Source of the DNA: Pogonophryne albipinna | Lineage: Eukaryota; Chordata; Actinopteri; Perciformes; Artedidraconidae | Assembly (NCBI GenBank): GCA_028583405.1 | Contig: JAPTMU010000092.1 | Location: 356,588 to 420,587 of the forward strand | Reading direction: 5' to 3' | DNA length: 64,000 nucleotides | Shown: in pieces, positions 1 through 64,000 of the stretch | Layout: each line of letters begins with the position of its first letter | Numbering within the stretch: position 1 is the first letter of the stretch | Program-made: the position numbers and the translations under genes | The notes under the pieces: generated by a model | Database searches by the model: none | The model's input: the letters and a program-made list of their open reading frames with translations, nothing else | What the model was told of the DNA's origin: nothing

Positions 1-811
1 TAGCAGAGGCACGAAGGAGATGACTTCCACACGTTAGTAATGATAACAGATAAACACAAGTTAGTGCATCAGCATGGCTGAAAGAAGTGACAGCTAGCAG
101 AGGCACGAAGGAGATGACTTCCACACGTTAGTAATGATAACAGATAAACACAAGTTAGTGCATCAGCATGGCTGAAAGAAGTGACAGCTAGCAGAGGCAC
201 GAAGGAGATGACTTCCACACGTTAGTAATGATAACAGATAAACACAAGTTAGTGCATCAGCATGGCTGAAAGAAGTGACAGCTAGCAGAGGCACGAAGGA
301 GATGACTTCCACACGTTAGTAATGATAACAGATAAACACAAGTTAGTGCATCAGCATGGCTGAAAGAAGTGACAGCTAGCAGAGGCACGAAGGAGATGAC
401 TTCCACACGTTAGTAATGATAACAGATAAACACAAGTTAGTGCATCAGCATGGCTGAAAGAAGTGACAGCTAGCAGAGGCACGAAGGAGATGACTTCCAC
501 ACGTTAGTAATGATAACAGATAAACACAAGTTAGTGCATCAGCATGGCTGAAAGAAGTGACAGCTAGCAGAGGCACGAAGGAGATGACTTCCACACGTTA
601 GTAATGATAACAGATAAACACAAGTTAGTGCATCAGCATGGCTGAAAGAAGTGACAGCTAGCAGAGGCACGAAGGAGATGACTTCCACACGTTAGTAATG
701 ATAACAGATAAACACAAGTTAGTGCATCAGCATGGCTGAAAGAAGTGACAGCTAGCAGAGGCACGAAGGAGATGACTTCCACACGTTAGTAATGATAACA
801 GATAAACACAA
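1..811. repeat. 94-bp tandem repeat, about 8.6 copies
   Basis: Units start at 1, 95, 189, 283, 377, 471, 565, 659 and 753 with the motif TAGCAGAGGCACGAAGGAGA. The copies look virtually identical, which implies recent expansion or homogenisation. The array is cut by the window start and breaks off at 811 into unique sequence. It lies upstream of the first recognised phf21a coding exon, so it is in a 5' intron or in upstream flank. No ORF of interest. Confidence 0.95.
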
Positions 812-1103
812 ACACAGCAGGCCCTGACAGAGCTGACTTATTAGATATAGATATCAGACTAACGCATGGTAACCTCAGAGAGACCTTGACTCACCGGTAC
901 CTTTCCTTAACCCCTTGCTCACTTGGTGTCATCATGCTACCTTCATATTGTGTAGCTGTCCTTTAGCCCTGCTTTGTGTCCTTCACGCTGTGTGGGACTT
1001 CTCTCTATTTTAGATTTGTTTATTTTCTCCCCTTTTGTAAATGATGTTTAACATGCTGCTGTGACCATGGTTACAACGACGTGTGTCTCTGCACACGCTC
1101 AGC
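812..1103. other. Non-repetitive stretch, nothing recognised
   Basis: About 290 bases between two arrays. No coding similarity, no convincing splice-bounded exon and no transposon end were recognised. Confidence 0.5.
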
Positions 1104-2322
1104 GTGCCAGGGGAGAGCAACCGAGTGCCAGGGGAGAGCAACCGAGTGCCAGGGGAGAGCAACCGAGTGCCAGGGGAGAGCAACCGAGTGCCAGGGGAGA
1201 GCAACCGAGTGCCAGGGGAGAGCAACCGAGTGCCAGGGGAGAGCAACCGAGTACCAGGGGAGAGCAACCGAGTGCCAGGGGAAAGCTACCAGGGGAGAGC
1301 AACCGAGTGCCAGGGGAGAGCAGAGCAACCGAGTGCCAGGGGAGAGCAACCGAGTGCCAGGGGAGAGCAACCGAGTGCCAGGGGAGAGCACTCACCGAGT
1401 GCCAGGGGAGAGCTACCAGGGGAGAGCAACCGAGTGCCAGGGGAGAGCTACCAGGGGAGAGCAACCGAGTGCCAGGGGAGAGCTACCAGGGGAGAGCAAC
1501 CGAGTGCCAGGGGAGAGCAGAGCAACCGAGTGCCAGGGGAGAGCAACCGAGTGCCAGGGGAGAGCAACCGAGTGCCAGGGGAGAGCAACCGAGTACCAGG
1601 GGAGAGCAACCGAGTGCCAGGGGAAAGCTACCAGGGGAGAGCAACCGAGTGCCAGGGGAGAGCAGAGCAACCGAGTGCCAGGGGAGAGCAACCGAGTGCC
1701 AGGGGAGAGCAACCGAGTGCCAGGGGAGAGCACTCACCGAGTGCCAGGGGAGAGCTACCAGGGGAGAGCAACCGAGTGCCAGGGGAGAGCTACCAGGGGA
1801 GAGCAACCGAGTGCCAGGGGAGAGCTACCAGGGGAGAGCAACCGAGTGCCAGGGGAGAGCAACCGAGTGCCAGGGGAGAGCAGAGCAACCGAGTGCCAGG
1901 GGAGAGCAACCGAGTGCCAGGGGAGAGCAACCGAGTGCCAGGGGAGAGCAACCGAGTGCCAGGGGAAAGCTACCAGGGGAGAGCAACCGAGTGCCAGGGG
2001 AGAGCAACCGAGTGCCAGGGGAGAGCAGAGCAACCGAGTGCCAGGGGAGAGCAACCGAGTGCCAGGGGAGAGCAACCGAGTGCCAGGGGAGAACAACCGA
2101 GTGCCAGGGGAGAGCAACCGAGTGCCACGAGTGCCAGGGGAGAGCAACCGAGTGCCAGGGGAGAGCAGAGCAACCGAGTGCCAGGGGAGAGCAACCGAGT
2201 GCCAGGGGAGAGCAACCGAGTGCCACGAGTGCCAGGGGAGAGCAACCGAGTGCAACAACCGAGTGCCAGGGGAGAGCAACCGAGTGCCAGGGGAGAGCAA
2301 CCGAGTGCCAGGGGAGAGTAAC
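1104..2322. repeat. 21-bp G-rich minisatellite with higher-order blocks
   Basis: The unit is about 21 bp (core GAGTGCCAGGGGAGAGCAAC), with shortened variants such as AGCTACCAGGGG and AGCAGAGC. Blocks of several hundred bases recur (for example around 1236-1500 and 1573-1840), so larger segments have been duplicated. Because 21 is a multiple of 3 and the unit has no stop in most frames, several long overlapping ORFs appear on both strands. They are artefacts. Confidence 0.95.
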
Positions 2323-3030
2323 TGAGTAAATGTACTCGGTTACACCATGTCTGTTTTCAGTACTTGTGTTGTTGCTTTTCAGTTATTGAGTATAACTAAG
2401 TGCATTTACATAAGTACTGGGTCCGTTGAGGTATTTGTACTCAACAGAAGTCATCTCGTTTGCATTTATACTGCATGTTATTGACAGCTGGAGGAACTTT
2501 TTGTTGTTTAAAACCCAATATATTATTATGTATGTATTCAAAGTAGGGCTCTGTGTGCAAACTGCAGTGTCTCTGTGAAGAGGCATCACTCTGCAGATTC
2601 ACGCCGTGTTGTAGTCCAACTCCTAAAACACTGCGTATCAGAACTACGCCGTGTACATGTCCATCAGATCAGCAGGACCAATGCTTCGTCTGCATTTGAG
2701 ACCCCTGATTGTGACGTCCCTACAGAGACCCCTGATTGTGACGTCCCCACAGAGTTCAATGCCAGCCAATGGCCACAGACTGGACATTGGAATGTAATGA
2801 TAGTAATGATAGTAGTTTTTTTTGTTGTGTTTCTGATATTTATTGTAATATTTTCTTATGAAGTTCCATGCAGTTTGTGACGGTGCGTTTGTTTTGCTCA
2901 CAGGGCAGCACAGAGGGGTGGAGTCAGTCCCACAGCCAGGAGGTGAGCTTCATTATTATCATCTACCCTCACCTTCATTACATTTCATCATGTTCTGAAA
3001 TATCTACTGTTCTATATAGGTTTGAAATAC
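2323..3030. other. Spacer with transposon-like fragment and a possible 5' UTR exon
   Basis: The first ~130 bases (TACTCGGTTACA, then TTGAGGTATTTGTACTC) resemble the hAT-like family whose end makes up the 33-bp arrays. A short direct duplication (GACCCCTGATTGTGACGTCC) lies near 2700-2750. A candidate small exon at 2904-2942 is bounded by CTCACAG and GTGAGC. It could be a phf21a 5' UTR exon, but homology does not support it. Confidence 0.35.
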
Positions 3031-6000
3031 AAAGTAGAAGTACTCAGATCTTGTTCTTGAGTAAGTAGAAGTACTCAGGTCTTGTTCTTGAGTCAAAGTA
3101 GAAGTACTCAGATCTTGTTCTTGAGTAAAAGTAGAAGTACTCAGGTCTTGTTCTTGAGTCAAAGTAGAAGTACTCAGATCTTGTTCTTGAGTCAAAGTAG
3201 AAGTACTCAGATCTTGTTCTTGAGTCAAAGTCGAAGTACTCAGATCTTGTTCTTGAGTAAAAGTAGAAGTACTCAGATCTTGTTCTTGAGTAAAAGTAGA
3301 AGTACTCAGATCTTGTTCTTGAGTCAAAGTAGAAGTACTATGATCTTGTTCTTGAGTCAAAGTAGAAGTACTCAGATCTTGTTGTTGAGTAAAAGAAGAA
3401 GTACTCAGATCTTGTTCTTGAGTCAAAGTAGAAGTACTCAGATCTTGTTCTTGAGTCAAAGTAGAAGTACTCAGATCTTGTTCTTGAGTCAAAGTAGAAG
3501 TACTCAGATCTTGTACTTCAGTAAAAGTAGAAGTACTCAGATCTTGTTCTTGAGTCAAAGTAGAAGTACTCAGATCTTGTACTTCAGTAAAAGTAGAAGT
3601 ACTCAGATCTTGTTCTTGAGTCAAAGTAGAAGTACTCAGATCTTGTACTTGAGTCAAAGTAGAAGTACTCAGATCTTGTTCTTGAGTCAAAGTAGAAGTA
3701 CTCAGATCTTGTTCTTGAGTCAAAGTAGAAGTACTCAGATCTTGTTCTTGAGTCAAAGTAGAAGTACTCAGATCTTGTTCTTGAGTCAAAGTAGAAGTAC
3801 TCAGATCTTGTTCTTGAGTCAAAGTCGAAGTACTCAGATCTTGTTCTTGAGTCAAAGTCGAAGTACTCAGATCTTGTTCTTGAGTCAAAGTAGAAGTACT
3901 CAGATCTTGTTCTTGAGTGAAAGTAGAAGTACTCAGATCTTGTTCTTGAGTGAAAGTAGAAGTACTCAGATCTTGTTCTTGAGTCAAAGTCGAAGTACTC
4001 AGATCTTGTTCTTGAGTCAAAGTAGAAGTACTCAGATCTTGTTCTTGAGTGAAAGTAGAAGTACTCAGATCTTGTACTTGAGTAAAAGTAGAAGTACTCA
4101 GATCTTGTACTTGAGTAAAAGTAGAAGTACTCAGATCTTGTACTTGAGTAAGTAGAAGTACTCAGATCTTGTTCTTGAGTAAAAGTCGAAGTACTCAGAT
4201 CTTGTTCTTGAGTCAAAGTAGAAGTACTCCGATCTTGTTCTTGAGTCAAAGTAGAAGTACTCAGATCTTGTTCTTGAGTAAAAGTAGAAGTACTCAGATC
4301 TTGTACTTGAGTAGAAGTAGTAGTACTCAGTTCTTGTTCTTGAGTAAGTAGAAGTACTCAGATCTTGTTCTTGAGTAAGTAGAAGTACTCAGATCTTGTT
4401 CTTGAGTAAAAGTAGAAGTACTCAGATCTTGTTCTTGAGTCAAAGTCGAAGTACTCAGATCTTGTACTTGAGTAAGTAGAAGTACTCAGATCTTGTTCTT
4501 GAGTCAAAGTCAAAGTACTCAGATCTTGTTCTTGAGTCAAAGTAGAAGTACTCAGATCTTGTACTTGAGTAAGTAGAAGTACTCAGATCTTGTTCTTGAG
4601 TCAAAGTCGAAGTACTCAGATCTTGTTCTTGAGTCAAAGTAGAAGTACTCAGATCTTGTACTTGAGTAAGTAGAAGTACTCAGATCTTGTTCTTGAGTCA
4701 AAGTCGAAGTACTCAGATCTTGTTCTTGAGTCAAAGTAGAAGTACTCAGATCTTGTACTTGAGTAGAAGTAGAAGTACTCAGTTCTTGTTCTTGAGTAAG
4801 TAGAAGTACTCAGATCTTGTTCTTGAGTAAGTAGAAGTACTCAGATCTTGTTCTTGAGTAAAAGTAGAAGTACTCAGATCTTGTACTTGAGTAGAAGTAG
4901 AAGTACTCAGTTTTTGTTCTTGAGTAAGTAGAAGTACTCAGATCTTGTTCTTGAGTAAAAGTAGAAGTACTCAGATCTTGTACTTGAGTAAGTAGAAGTA
5001 CTCAGATCTTGTTCTTGAGTAAAAGTAGAAGTACTCAGATCTTGTACTTGAGTAGAAGTAGAAGTACTCGGTTCTTGTTCTTGAGTAAGTAGAAGTACTC
5101 AAATCTTGTTCTTGAGTAAAAGTAGAAGTACTCAGATCTTGTTCTTGAGTGAAAGTAGAAGTACTCAGATCTTGTACTTGAGTAAAAGTAGAAGTACTCA
5201 GATCTTGTTCTTGAGTAAAAGTAGAAGTACTCAGGTATTGTTCTTGAGTAAAAGTAGAAGTACTCAGATCTTGTTCTTGAGTCAAAGTCGAAGTACTCAG
5301 ATCTTGTTCTTGAGTAAAAGTAGAAGTACTCAGATCTTGTACTTGAGTAGAAGTAGAAGTACTCAGTTCTTGTTCTTGAGTAAGTAGAAGTACTCAGATC
5401 TTGTTCTTGAGTAAAAGTAGAAGTACTCAGATCTTGTTCTTGAGTCAAAGTCGAAGTACTCAGATCTTGTTCTTGAGTCAAAGTAGAAGTACTCAGATCT
5501 TGTACTTGAGTAAGTAGAAGTACTCAGATCTTGTTCTTGAGTCAAAGTCGAAGTACTCAGATCTTGTTCTTGAGTAAGTAGAAGTACTCAGATCTTGTTC
5601 TTGAGTAAAATTAGAAGTACTCAGATCTTGTACTTGAGTAGAAGTAGAAGTACTCAGTTCTTGTTCTTGAGTAAGTAGAAGTACTCAGATCTTGTTCTTG
5701 AGTAAAAGTAGAAGTACTCAGATCTTGTACTTGAGTAAGTGGAAGTACTCAGATCTTGTTCTTGAGTAAAAGTAGAAGTACTCAGATCTTGTACTTGAGT
5801 AGAAGTAGAAGTACTCGGTTCATGTTCTTGAGTAAAAGTAGAAGTACTCAGATCTTGTTCTTGAATAAAAGTAGAAGTACTCAGATCTTGAGTAAAAGTA
5901 CTCAGATCTTGTACTTGAGTAAAAGTAGAAGTACTCAGATCTTGTTCTTGAGTAAAAGTAGAAGTACTCAGGTCTTGTAGTAAAAGTAGAAGTACTCAGA

Positions 6001-7972
6001 TCTTGTTCTTGAGTAAAAGTAGAAGTACTCAGATCTTGTACTTGAGTAAAAGTAGAAGTACTCAGATCTTGTTCTTGAGTAAAAGTAGAAGTACTCAGAT
6101 CTTGTTCTTGAGTCAAAGTAGAAGTACTCAGATCTTGAGTAAAAGTAGAAGTACTCAGATCTTGAGTAAAAGTACTCAGATCTTGTACTTGAGTAAAAAT
6201 AGAAGTACTCAGATCTTGTTCTTGAGTAAAAGTAGAAGTACTCAGGTCTTGTAGTAAAAGTAGAAGTACTCAGATCTTGTTCTTGAGTAAAAGTAGAAGT
6301 ACTCAGATCTTGTACTTGAGTAAAAGTAGAAGTACTCAGATCTTGTACTTGAGTAAAAGTAGAAGTACTCAGATCTTGTACTTGAGTAAAAGTAGAAGTA
6401 CTCAGATCTTGTACTTGAGTAAAAGTAGAAGTACTCAGATCTTGTTCTTGAGTAAAAGTAGAAGTACTCAGATCTTGTACTTGAGTAAAAGTAGAAGTAC
6501 TCAGATCTTGTTCTTGAGTAAAAGTAGAAGTACTCAGATCTTGTACTTGAGTAAAAGTAGAAGTACTCAGATCTTGTACTTGAGTAAGTAGAAGTACTCA
6601 GATCTTGTTCTTGAGTAAGTAGAAGTACTCAGATCTTGTTCTTGAGTAAAAGTAGAAGTACTCAGATCTTGTACTTGAGTAGAAGTAGAAGTACTCAGGT
6701 ATTGTTCTTGAGTAAAAGTAGAAGTACTCAGATCTTGTTCTTGAGTCAAAGTCGAAGTACTCAGATCTTGTTCTTGAGTAAAAGTAGAAGTACTCAGATC
6801 TTGTCCTTGAGTAGAAGTAGAAGTACTCAGTTCTTGTTCTTGAGTAAGTAGAAGTACTCAGATCTTGTTCTTGAGTAAGTAGAAGTACTCAGATCTTGTT
6901 CTTGAGTAAAAGTAGAAGTACTCAGATCTTGTTCTTGAGTCAAAGTCGAAGTACTCAGATCTTGTTCTTGAGTCAAAGTAGAAGTACTCAGATCTTGTAC
7001 TTGAGTAAGTAGAAGTACTCAGATCTTGTTCTTGAGTCAAAGTCGAAGTACTCAGATCTTGTTCTTGAGTAAGTAGAAGTACTCAGATCTTGTTCTTGAG
7101 TAAAATTAGAAGTACTCAGATCTTGTACTTGAGTAGAAGTAGAAGTACTCAGTTCTTGTTCTTGAGTAAGTAGAAGTACTCAGATCTTGTTCTTGAGTAA
7201 AAGTAGAAGTACTCAGATCTTGTACTTGAGTAAGTGGAAGTACTCAGATCTTGTTCTTGAGTAAAAGTAGAAGTACTCAGATCTTGTACTTGAGTAGAAG
7301 TAGAAGTACTCGGTTCATGTTCTTGAGTAAAAGTAGAAGTACTCAGATCTTGTTCTTGAATAAAAGTAGAAGTACTCAGATCTTGAGTAAAAGTACTCAG
7401 ATCTTGTACTTGAGTAAAAGTAGAAGTACTCAGATCTTGTTCTTGAGTAAAAGTAGAAGTACTCAGGTCTTGTAGTAAAAGTAGAAGTACTCAGATCTTG
7501 TTCTTGAGTAAAAGTAGAAGTACTCAGATCTTGTACTTGAGTAAAAGTAGAAGTACTCAGATCTTGTTCTTGAGTAAAAGTAGAAGTACTCAGGTCTTGT
7601 AGTAAAAGTAGAAGTACTCAGATCTTGTTCTTGAGTAAAAGTAGAAGTACTCAGATCTTGTACTTGAGTAAAAGTAGAAGTACTCAGATCTTGTACTTGA
7701 GTAAAAGTAGAAGTACTCAGATCTTGTACTTGAGTAAAAGTAGAAGTACTCAGATCTTGTACTTGAGTAAAAGTAGAAGTACTCAGATCTTGTTCTTGAG
7801 TAAAAGTAGAAGTACTCAGATCTTGTACTTGAGTAAAAGTAGAAGTACTCAGATCTTGTTCTTGAGTAAAAGTAGAAGTACTCAGATCTTGTTCTTGAGT
7901 CAAAGTAGAAGTACTCAGATCTTGAGTAAAAGTAGAAGTACTGAGATCTTGTACTCGAGTCAAAGTACTCAG
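3031..7972. repeat. 33-bp minisatellite, about 150 units (5 kb)
   Basis: The unit contains AGTAGAAGTACTCAGATCTT followed by GTTCTTGAGTCAA or GTACTTGAGTAAA. Variant units of 28-33 bp occur (AGTAAGTAGAAG, AGTAGAAGTAGAAG). Blocks are themselves duplicated: roughly 5560-5980 recurs at 7055-7475. The array's right edge (GAGTGTAGGAATAG) matches the interior of a hAT-like element seen singly at 23180-23300, so the array grew from that element's terminal region. ORFs reading RSTQILFLSQS (+) or DLSTSTLTQEQ (-) are repeat artefacts. Confidence 0.95.
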
Positions 7973-8270
7973 AGTGTAGGAATAGTCAACAGAGAGAATA
8001 AGGAAAAGTAATGTCAACAACAACAACAGTGATAACAACAATAAGAAACAACAGTCAGAAGTCTGAAGGAGTTGAACTTGTTTATCTGTTGATCTCTTGC
8101 ACAGCTCAGGGACCTGCGATCTCTCCTCGTGATCTGTGTATAATATCAGTTCTGTTTGATAATAAAGGAGGTACTTGTATCTTGTAGTTTAATACTCGTG
8201 TCTGAATATCAGAGCTCCATGTGTTCATCATCTGAGTTAATAATACGTGTTGATGTGTTTCTCCTTCCAG
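7973..8270. other. Intronic spacer upstream of first conserved exon
   Basis: About 300 bases of AT-rich sequence ending in a good polypyrimidine tract and acceptor (TTTCTCCTTCCAG) at 8270. Nothing else recognised. Confidence 0.5.
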
Positions 8271-8322
8271 CGGCACTTTAATGCTTCAGTTGGATGGTTT
8301 TCCTACTGGAGACGCTGTTAAG
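8271..8322 (+). other. phf21a: Probable phf21a 5' exon (5' UTR or N-terminal extension)
   Basis: Bounded by acceptor TCCTTCCAG and donor AAG|GTAAAC. It holds an ATG at 8281 whose frame stays open for 14 codons to the exon end and joins in phase to the next exon (8461), reaching the conserved MELQTLQ start without a stop. It may be a normal 5' UTR exon that happens to be open, or it may give a 27-residue N-terminal extension. Mammalian PHF21A is normally taken to start at MELQ. Confidence 0.55.
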
Positions 8323-8496
8323 GTAAACTTAAGATACTGTGACCTTGTTTGACCTTCAAGGTGAATTATGACTGTCAGCATCACACAGGAAGTCCTTATA
8401 GGGCTGTACCTCAGGCTGCCATGGCGTGTGTGTATAATGTGTGTGTGTGTGTGTGTGTAGGCTGATCGATCAGCTGGCAGACTGACTGGATCTATG

Positions 8497-62104
<53,608 letters not shown>

Positions 62105-64000
62105 GTAAGTAACGAGAGGGGGGAGACGAGGGAGAAAAAACCCCCTGTCACTCAAACACTTACAGGCCGGCAGCTCCGTCACCTCCACACACATCACTCA
62201 CTCTGTTGTCTCCATGATTATCATCCACCATGATTTTTACTTTCAGCCTTACAAAGTGAACAGCGTCCTGTAGAGCTCACCCCCAAAACCATCATTTATA
62301 CCTTAGTGACCCCCCAAAACAAACCCTGTGTTTTCTCTCAGGCCAGTGACCAAGAGTCAGAAGACGTAGAAAGTGGTGTTTAGTTTTACCCTGAGATGGT
62401 TCGGGAGGAGGCCGTCATTTCACAGGCTGCGTCCATGAGGGAGGTCGGTGTAACAACAGCATGTTAGGGGGGTAATAAGGGTCTTATAACAGTGTAATAA
62501 GGGTAAAATAGGGGTGCAATAACAGTGTAATATGGGTGTTGTGTGGGTCTTTAAAAGGTACATTTCACCTGAAAATAATAATAATATTCCACAAAAACTA
62601 CAATTGGGACACGTGGCTTAAAGGTTACGGTTTATTTCAGGTTATGGTGAAAATATTGAACAAAAATAGAGAAAACATTTCCTAAAAATGTCTCCAACAT
62701 GTTAGAAAATAAATCTGTGTGTGAAGTAGAGAGCATCTAATGGATACATGAGGTTTCTATTATTGAGCAGGAGTTAGTAAACCGATGTTTCGTGAAGTTT
62801 TGCTGTGAATACTTCGGTTGATCTGTTTCTACCAAGCGGCAAACTCTGGGGAACAGCCGGGACGCCAATACGGAAGTGCCACACACTGCAGTTCATACAT
62901 GGGCCGCTAGGGACTGGCTGCAGAAAGGAGCAGTCTCCATAGACCCCTATGTTAACATGCCCAACTTTACAGCAGAAACAAACATGTTTCTACCCATGGA
63001 TGCAATAAATATTATTATGGATATAGTTAGATTCCACCTTCATGATTATGAATCTGTGAGTGAATTGTTTTCTAACACGACCCTTTTATTTATATTAGGT
63101 CTTAAAGTTTTTGCATAAATTAGGGCGTGGTCACTTTGATGGACACGTACATGCCTCACTGTCAGCTAACAGCAACTTGTCCACTCTGCTAGGCTACAAC
63201 CATAGAGGCTACAACGTTAGTTAGTCATAGTACTGTACTTGACCCTTTAGCTTTAGCCGTGTTCGTGGTGATTGTGCCTCTTAGGGAATATTGTTACAAA
63301 TACCAGACAATTAAAATATCGTGCTGTGCGCTTGAATGTACTAACAGAACTTCCAAGAAGTCTAAAATGATAATATTATACATGTTAACCCCGTTCGCAG
63401 GTGTTTGTGTGCTTGGTAGCTTAGCTTGTTATGTAGCTTATTAGCCAGCTAAGGACGTAACCCTTTATGCATACATATACATTTTAGTTTATGATTCAGC
63501 CTTGGGTAAGACTTGTATAGTCTATGGCTATGACGCCCATAATGCTAAACGGGAGCAAATGTTAATAGGGGACCCAATTATCCCAGTGGTGGCCGCCGGA
63601 GCTAACGGAGCCGCAGGGGGCTAGCTCCAGCCGGCGTCCCGGAGCTAGCCCACTGCGGCTCCGTTAGGTCCGGGCGGTGGAGTCCGTCTTTTCTCAACGT
63701 GTGAATGACAAGCATTAAGAATAACAAAATATAGATAATTCTCTTGCAGATTGTCTCATTTGATTATGAATGTAACGTTTATATAGGGGAACTACACTGT
63801 TAGCAGTAACTTGGTATGCATGTATTTCATGTTAGCTTAGCTTCTTAGCCTGAGCTAGCTCTGTTTACTTCCAGTTCGGAGGCAGCAGGTCCCGGCTCGG
63901 CTCCGCCTCTTTGACCTTATTTGGAGCAGGCGGGATTAGACTCTGACGTCACAGTCGAGCCGTTAGTGGCCGACTCCGCCTACTAAGGGCTTCACGGCAA
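62105..64000. other. Intron following the AT-hook exon; interspersed repeats, no PHD exon
   Basis: No HEDFC...C-type PHD sequence was found, so the next exon lies outside. From about 62620 to 63530 the text (ACTGCAGTTCATACATGGGC, CAGTCTCCATAGACCCCTAT) resembles a fish interspersed repeat, with a short ISCCALECTNRTSKKSKM reading near 63318-63371. A long inverted repeat lies at 63602-63667. Confidence 0.55.
63602..63667. repeat. 27-bp inverted repeat (26/27 match), 12-nt loop
   Basis: Left arm 63602-63628 (CTAACGGAGCCGCAGGGGGC and on) pairs with 63641-63667 with a single mismatch. Pairing may extend outward through CCGGA/TCCGG. GC-rich; a hairpin or cruciform typical of a MITE or foldback end. 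Confidence 0.9.

Noticed and set aside
1..811. CRISPR-like array
   Set aside because: Units are directly adjacent with no distinct spacers, and the genome is eukaryotic.
1061..2329. Three overlapping 412-422-codon ORFs in all plus frames
   Set aside because: 21-bp repeat open in every frame; not a gene.
2904..2942. Candidate 39-nt 5' exon of phf21a
   Set aside because: Splice sites are plausible but there is no homology or transcript support; mentioned only in the spacer description.
3004..4155. Long ORFs reading RSTQILFLSQS or DLSTSTLTQEQ on opposite strands
   Set aside because: Open on both strands purely because the 33-bp unit lacks stops in those frames; indels break them at random.
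62105..64000. PHD-finger exon of phf21a
   Set aside because: Searched by eye for the HEDFCSVC pattern in all plus frames and not found; it must lie beyond the window.

Overview
This is vertebrate nuclear DNA, almost certainly from a ray-finned (teleost) fish. The evidence is a multi-exon gene with GT-AG introns whose exons read as PHF21A/BHC80, plus several DNA transposons of kinds I recognise from teleosts (hAT elements with 8-bp target duplications, MITEs with TTCACACC ends, a piggyBac-type zinc finger). There is nothing prokaryotic, no CRISPR array, and no rRNA or tRNA gene that I can see.

The one host gene is phf21a on the + strand. Coding exons run from the ATG at 8497 to 62104, where the AT-hook exon ends. 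The PHD-finger exons must lie beyond 64000, so the gene is cut at its 3' end. PHF21A is the reader subunit of the LSD1-CoREST-HDAC corepressor (unmethylated H3K4, through its PHD finger). Thirteen exons can be placed by homology, reading phase and splice sites. The last two (61889-61911, 23 nt; 62010-62104, 95 nt) are alternatives: the microexon encodes ANEDSLSK and the other exon completes the RGRPPK AT-hook. Each alone keeps the frame; both together break it. This is the conserved switch between the neuronal (no AT-hook) and canonical isoforms.

The rest is repeats. About 42 kb of 64 kb is tandem repeat, and nearly every large intron has its own minisatellite: 94-bp (1-811), 21-bp (1104-2322), 33-bp (3031-7972), 26-bp (10803-11372), 38-bp (12423-14443), 20-bp (16077-16802), 54-bp (18488-22021), 42-bp (23320-24117), 66-bp (27858-28456), 29-bp (28721-28985), inverted 33-bp (31481-31915), 32-bp (31914-32750), (GT)n (33019-33236), 14/20-bp (33368-35890), 33-bp again (36954-38612), 72-bp (39401-41446), a 14.7-kb 29/33-bp satellite (42558-57302), and a 3.6-kb pyrimidine tract (58301-61882) ending at the microexon acceptor. 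Several arrays sit inside, or at the ends of, DNA transposons, so transposon ends probably seeded them.

Intron 4 (11906-30927) is a stack of nested transposons. It also holds a second protein-coding candidate, a two-exon piggyBac-derived ORF (16822-17984) that keeps an acidic N-terminal region and the C-terminal Cys-rich zinc finger but lacks the catalytic core. Points to treat with care: a +1 shift in a poly-C run of phf21a exon 9, and indel-rich satellite at 54.4-56.6 kb, both of which may be assembly errors. The very long ORFs in the arrays (Glu-rich, RSTQILFLS, MEVILILIES and others) are artefacts of stop-free repeat units.
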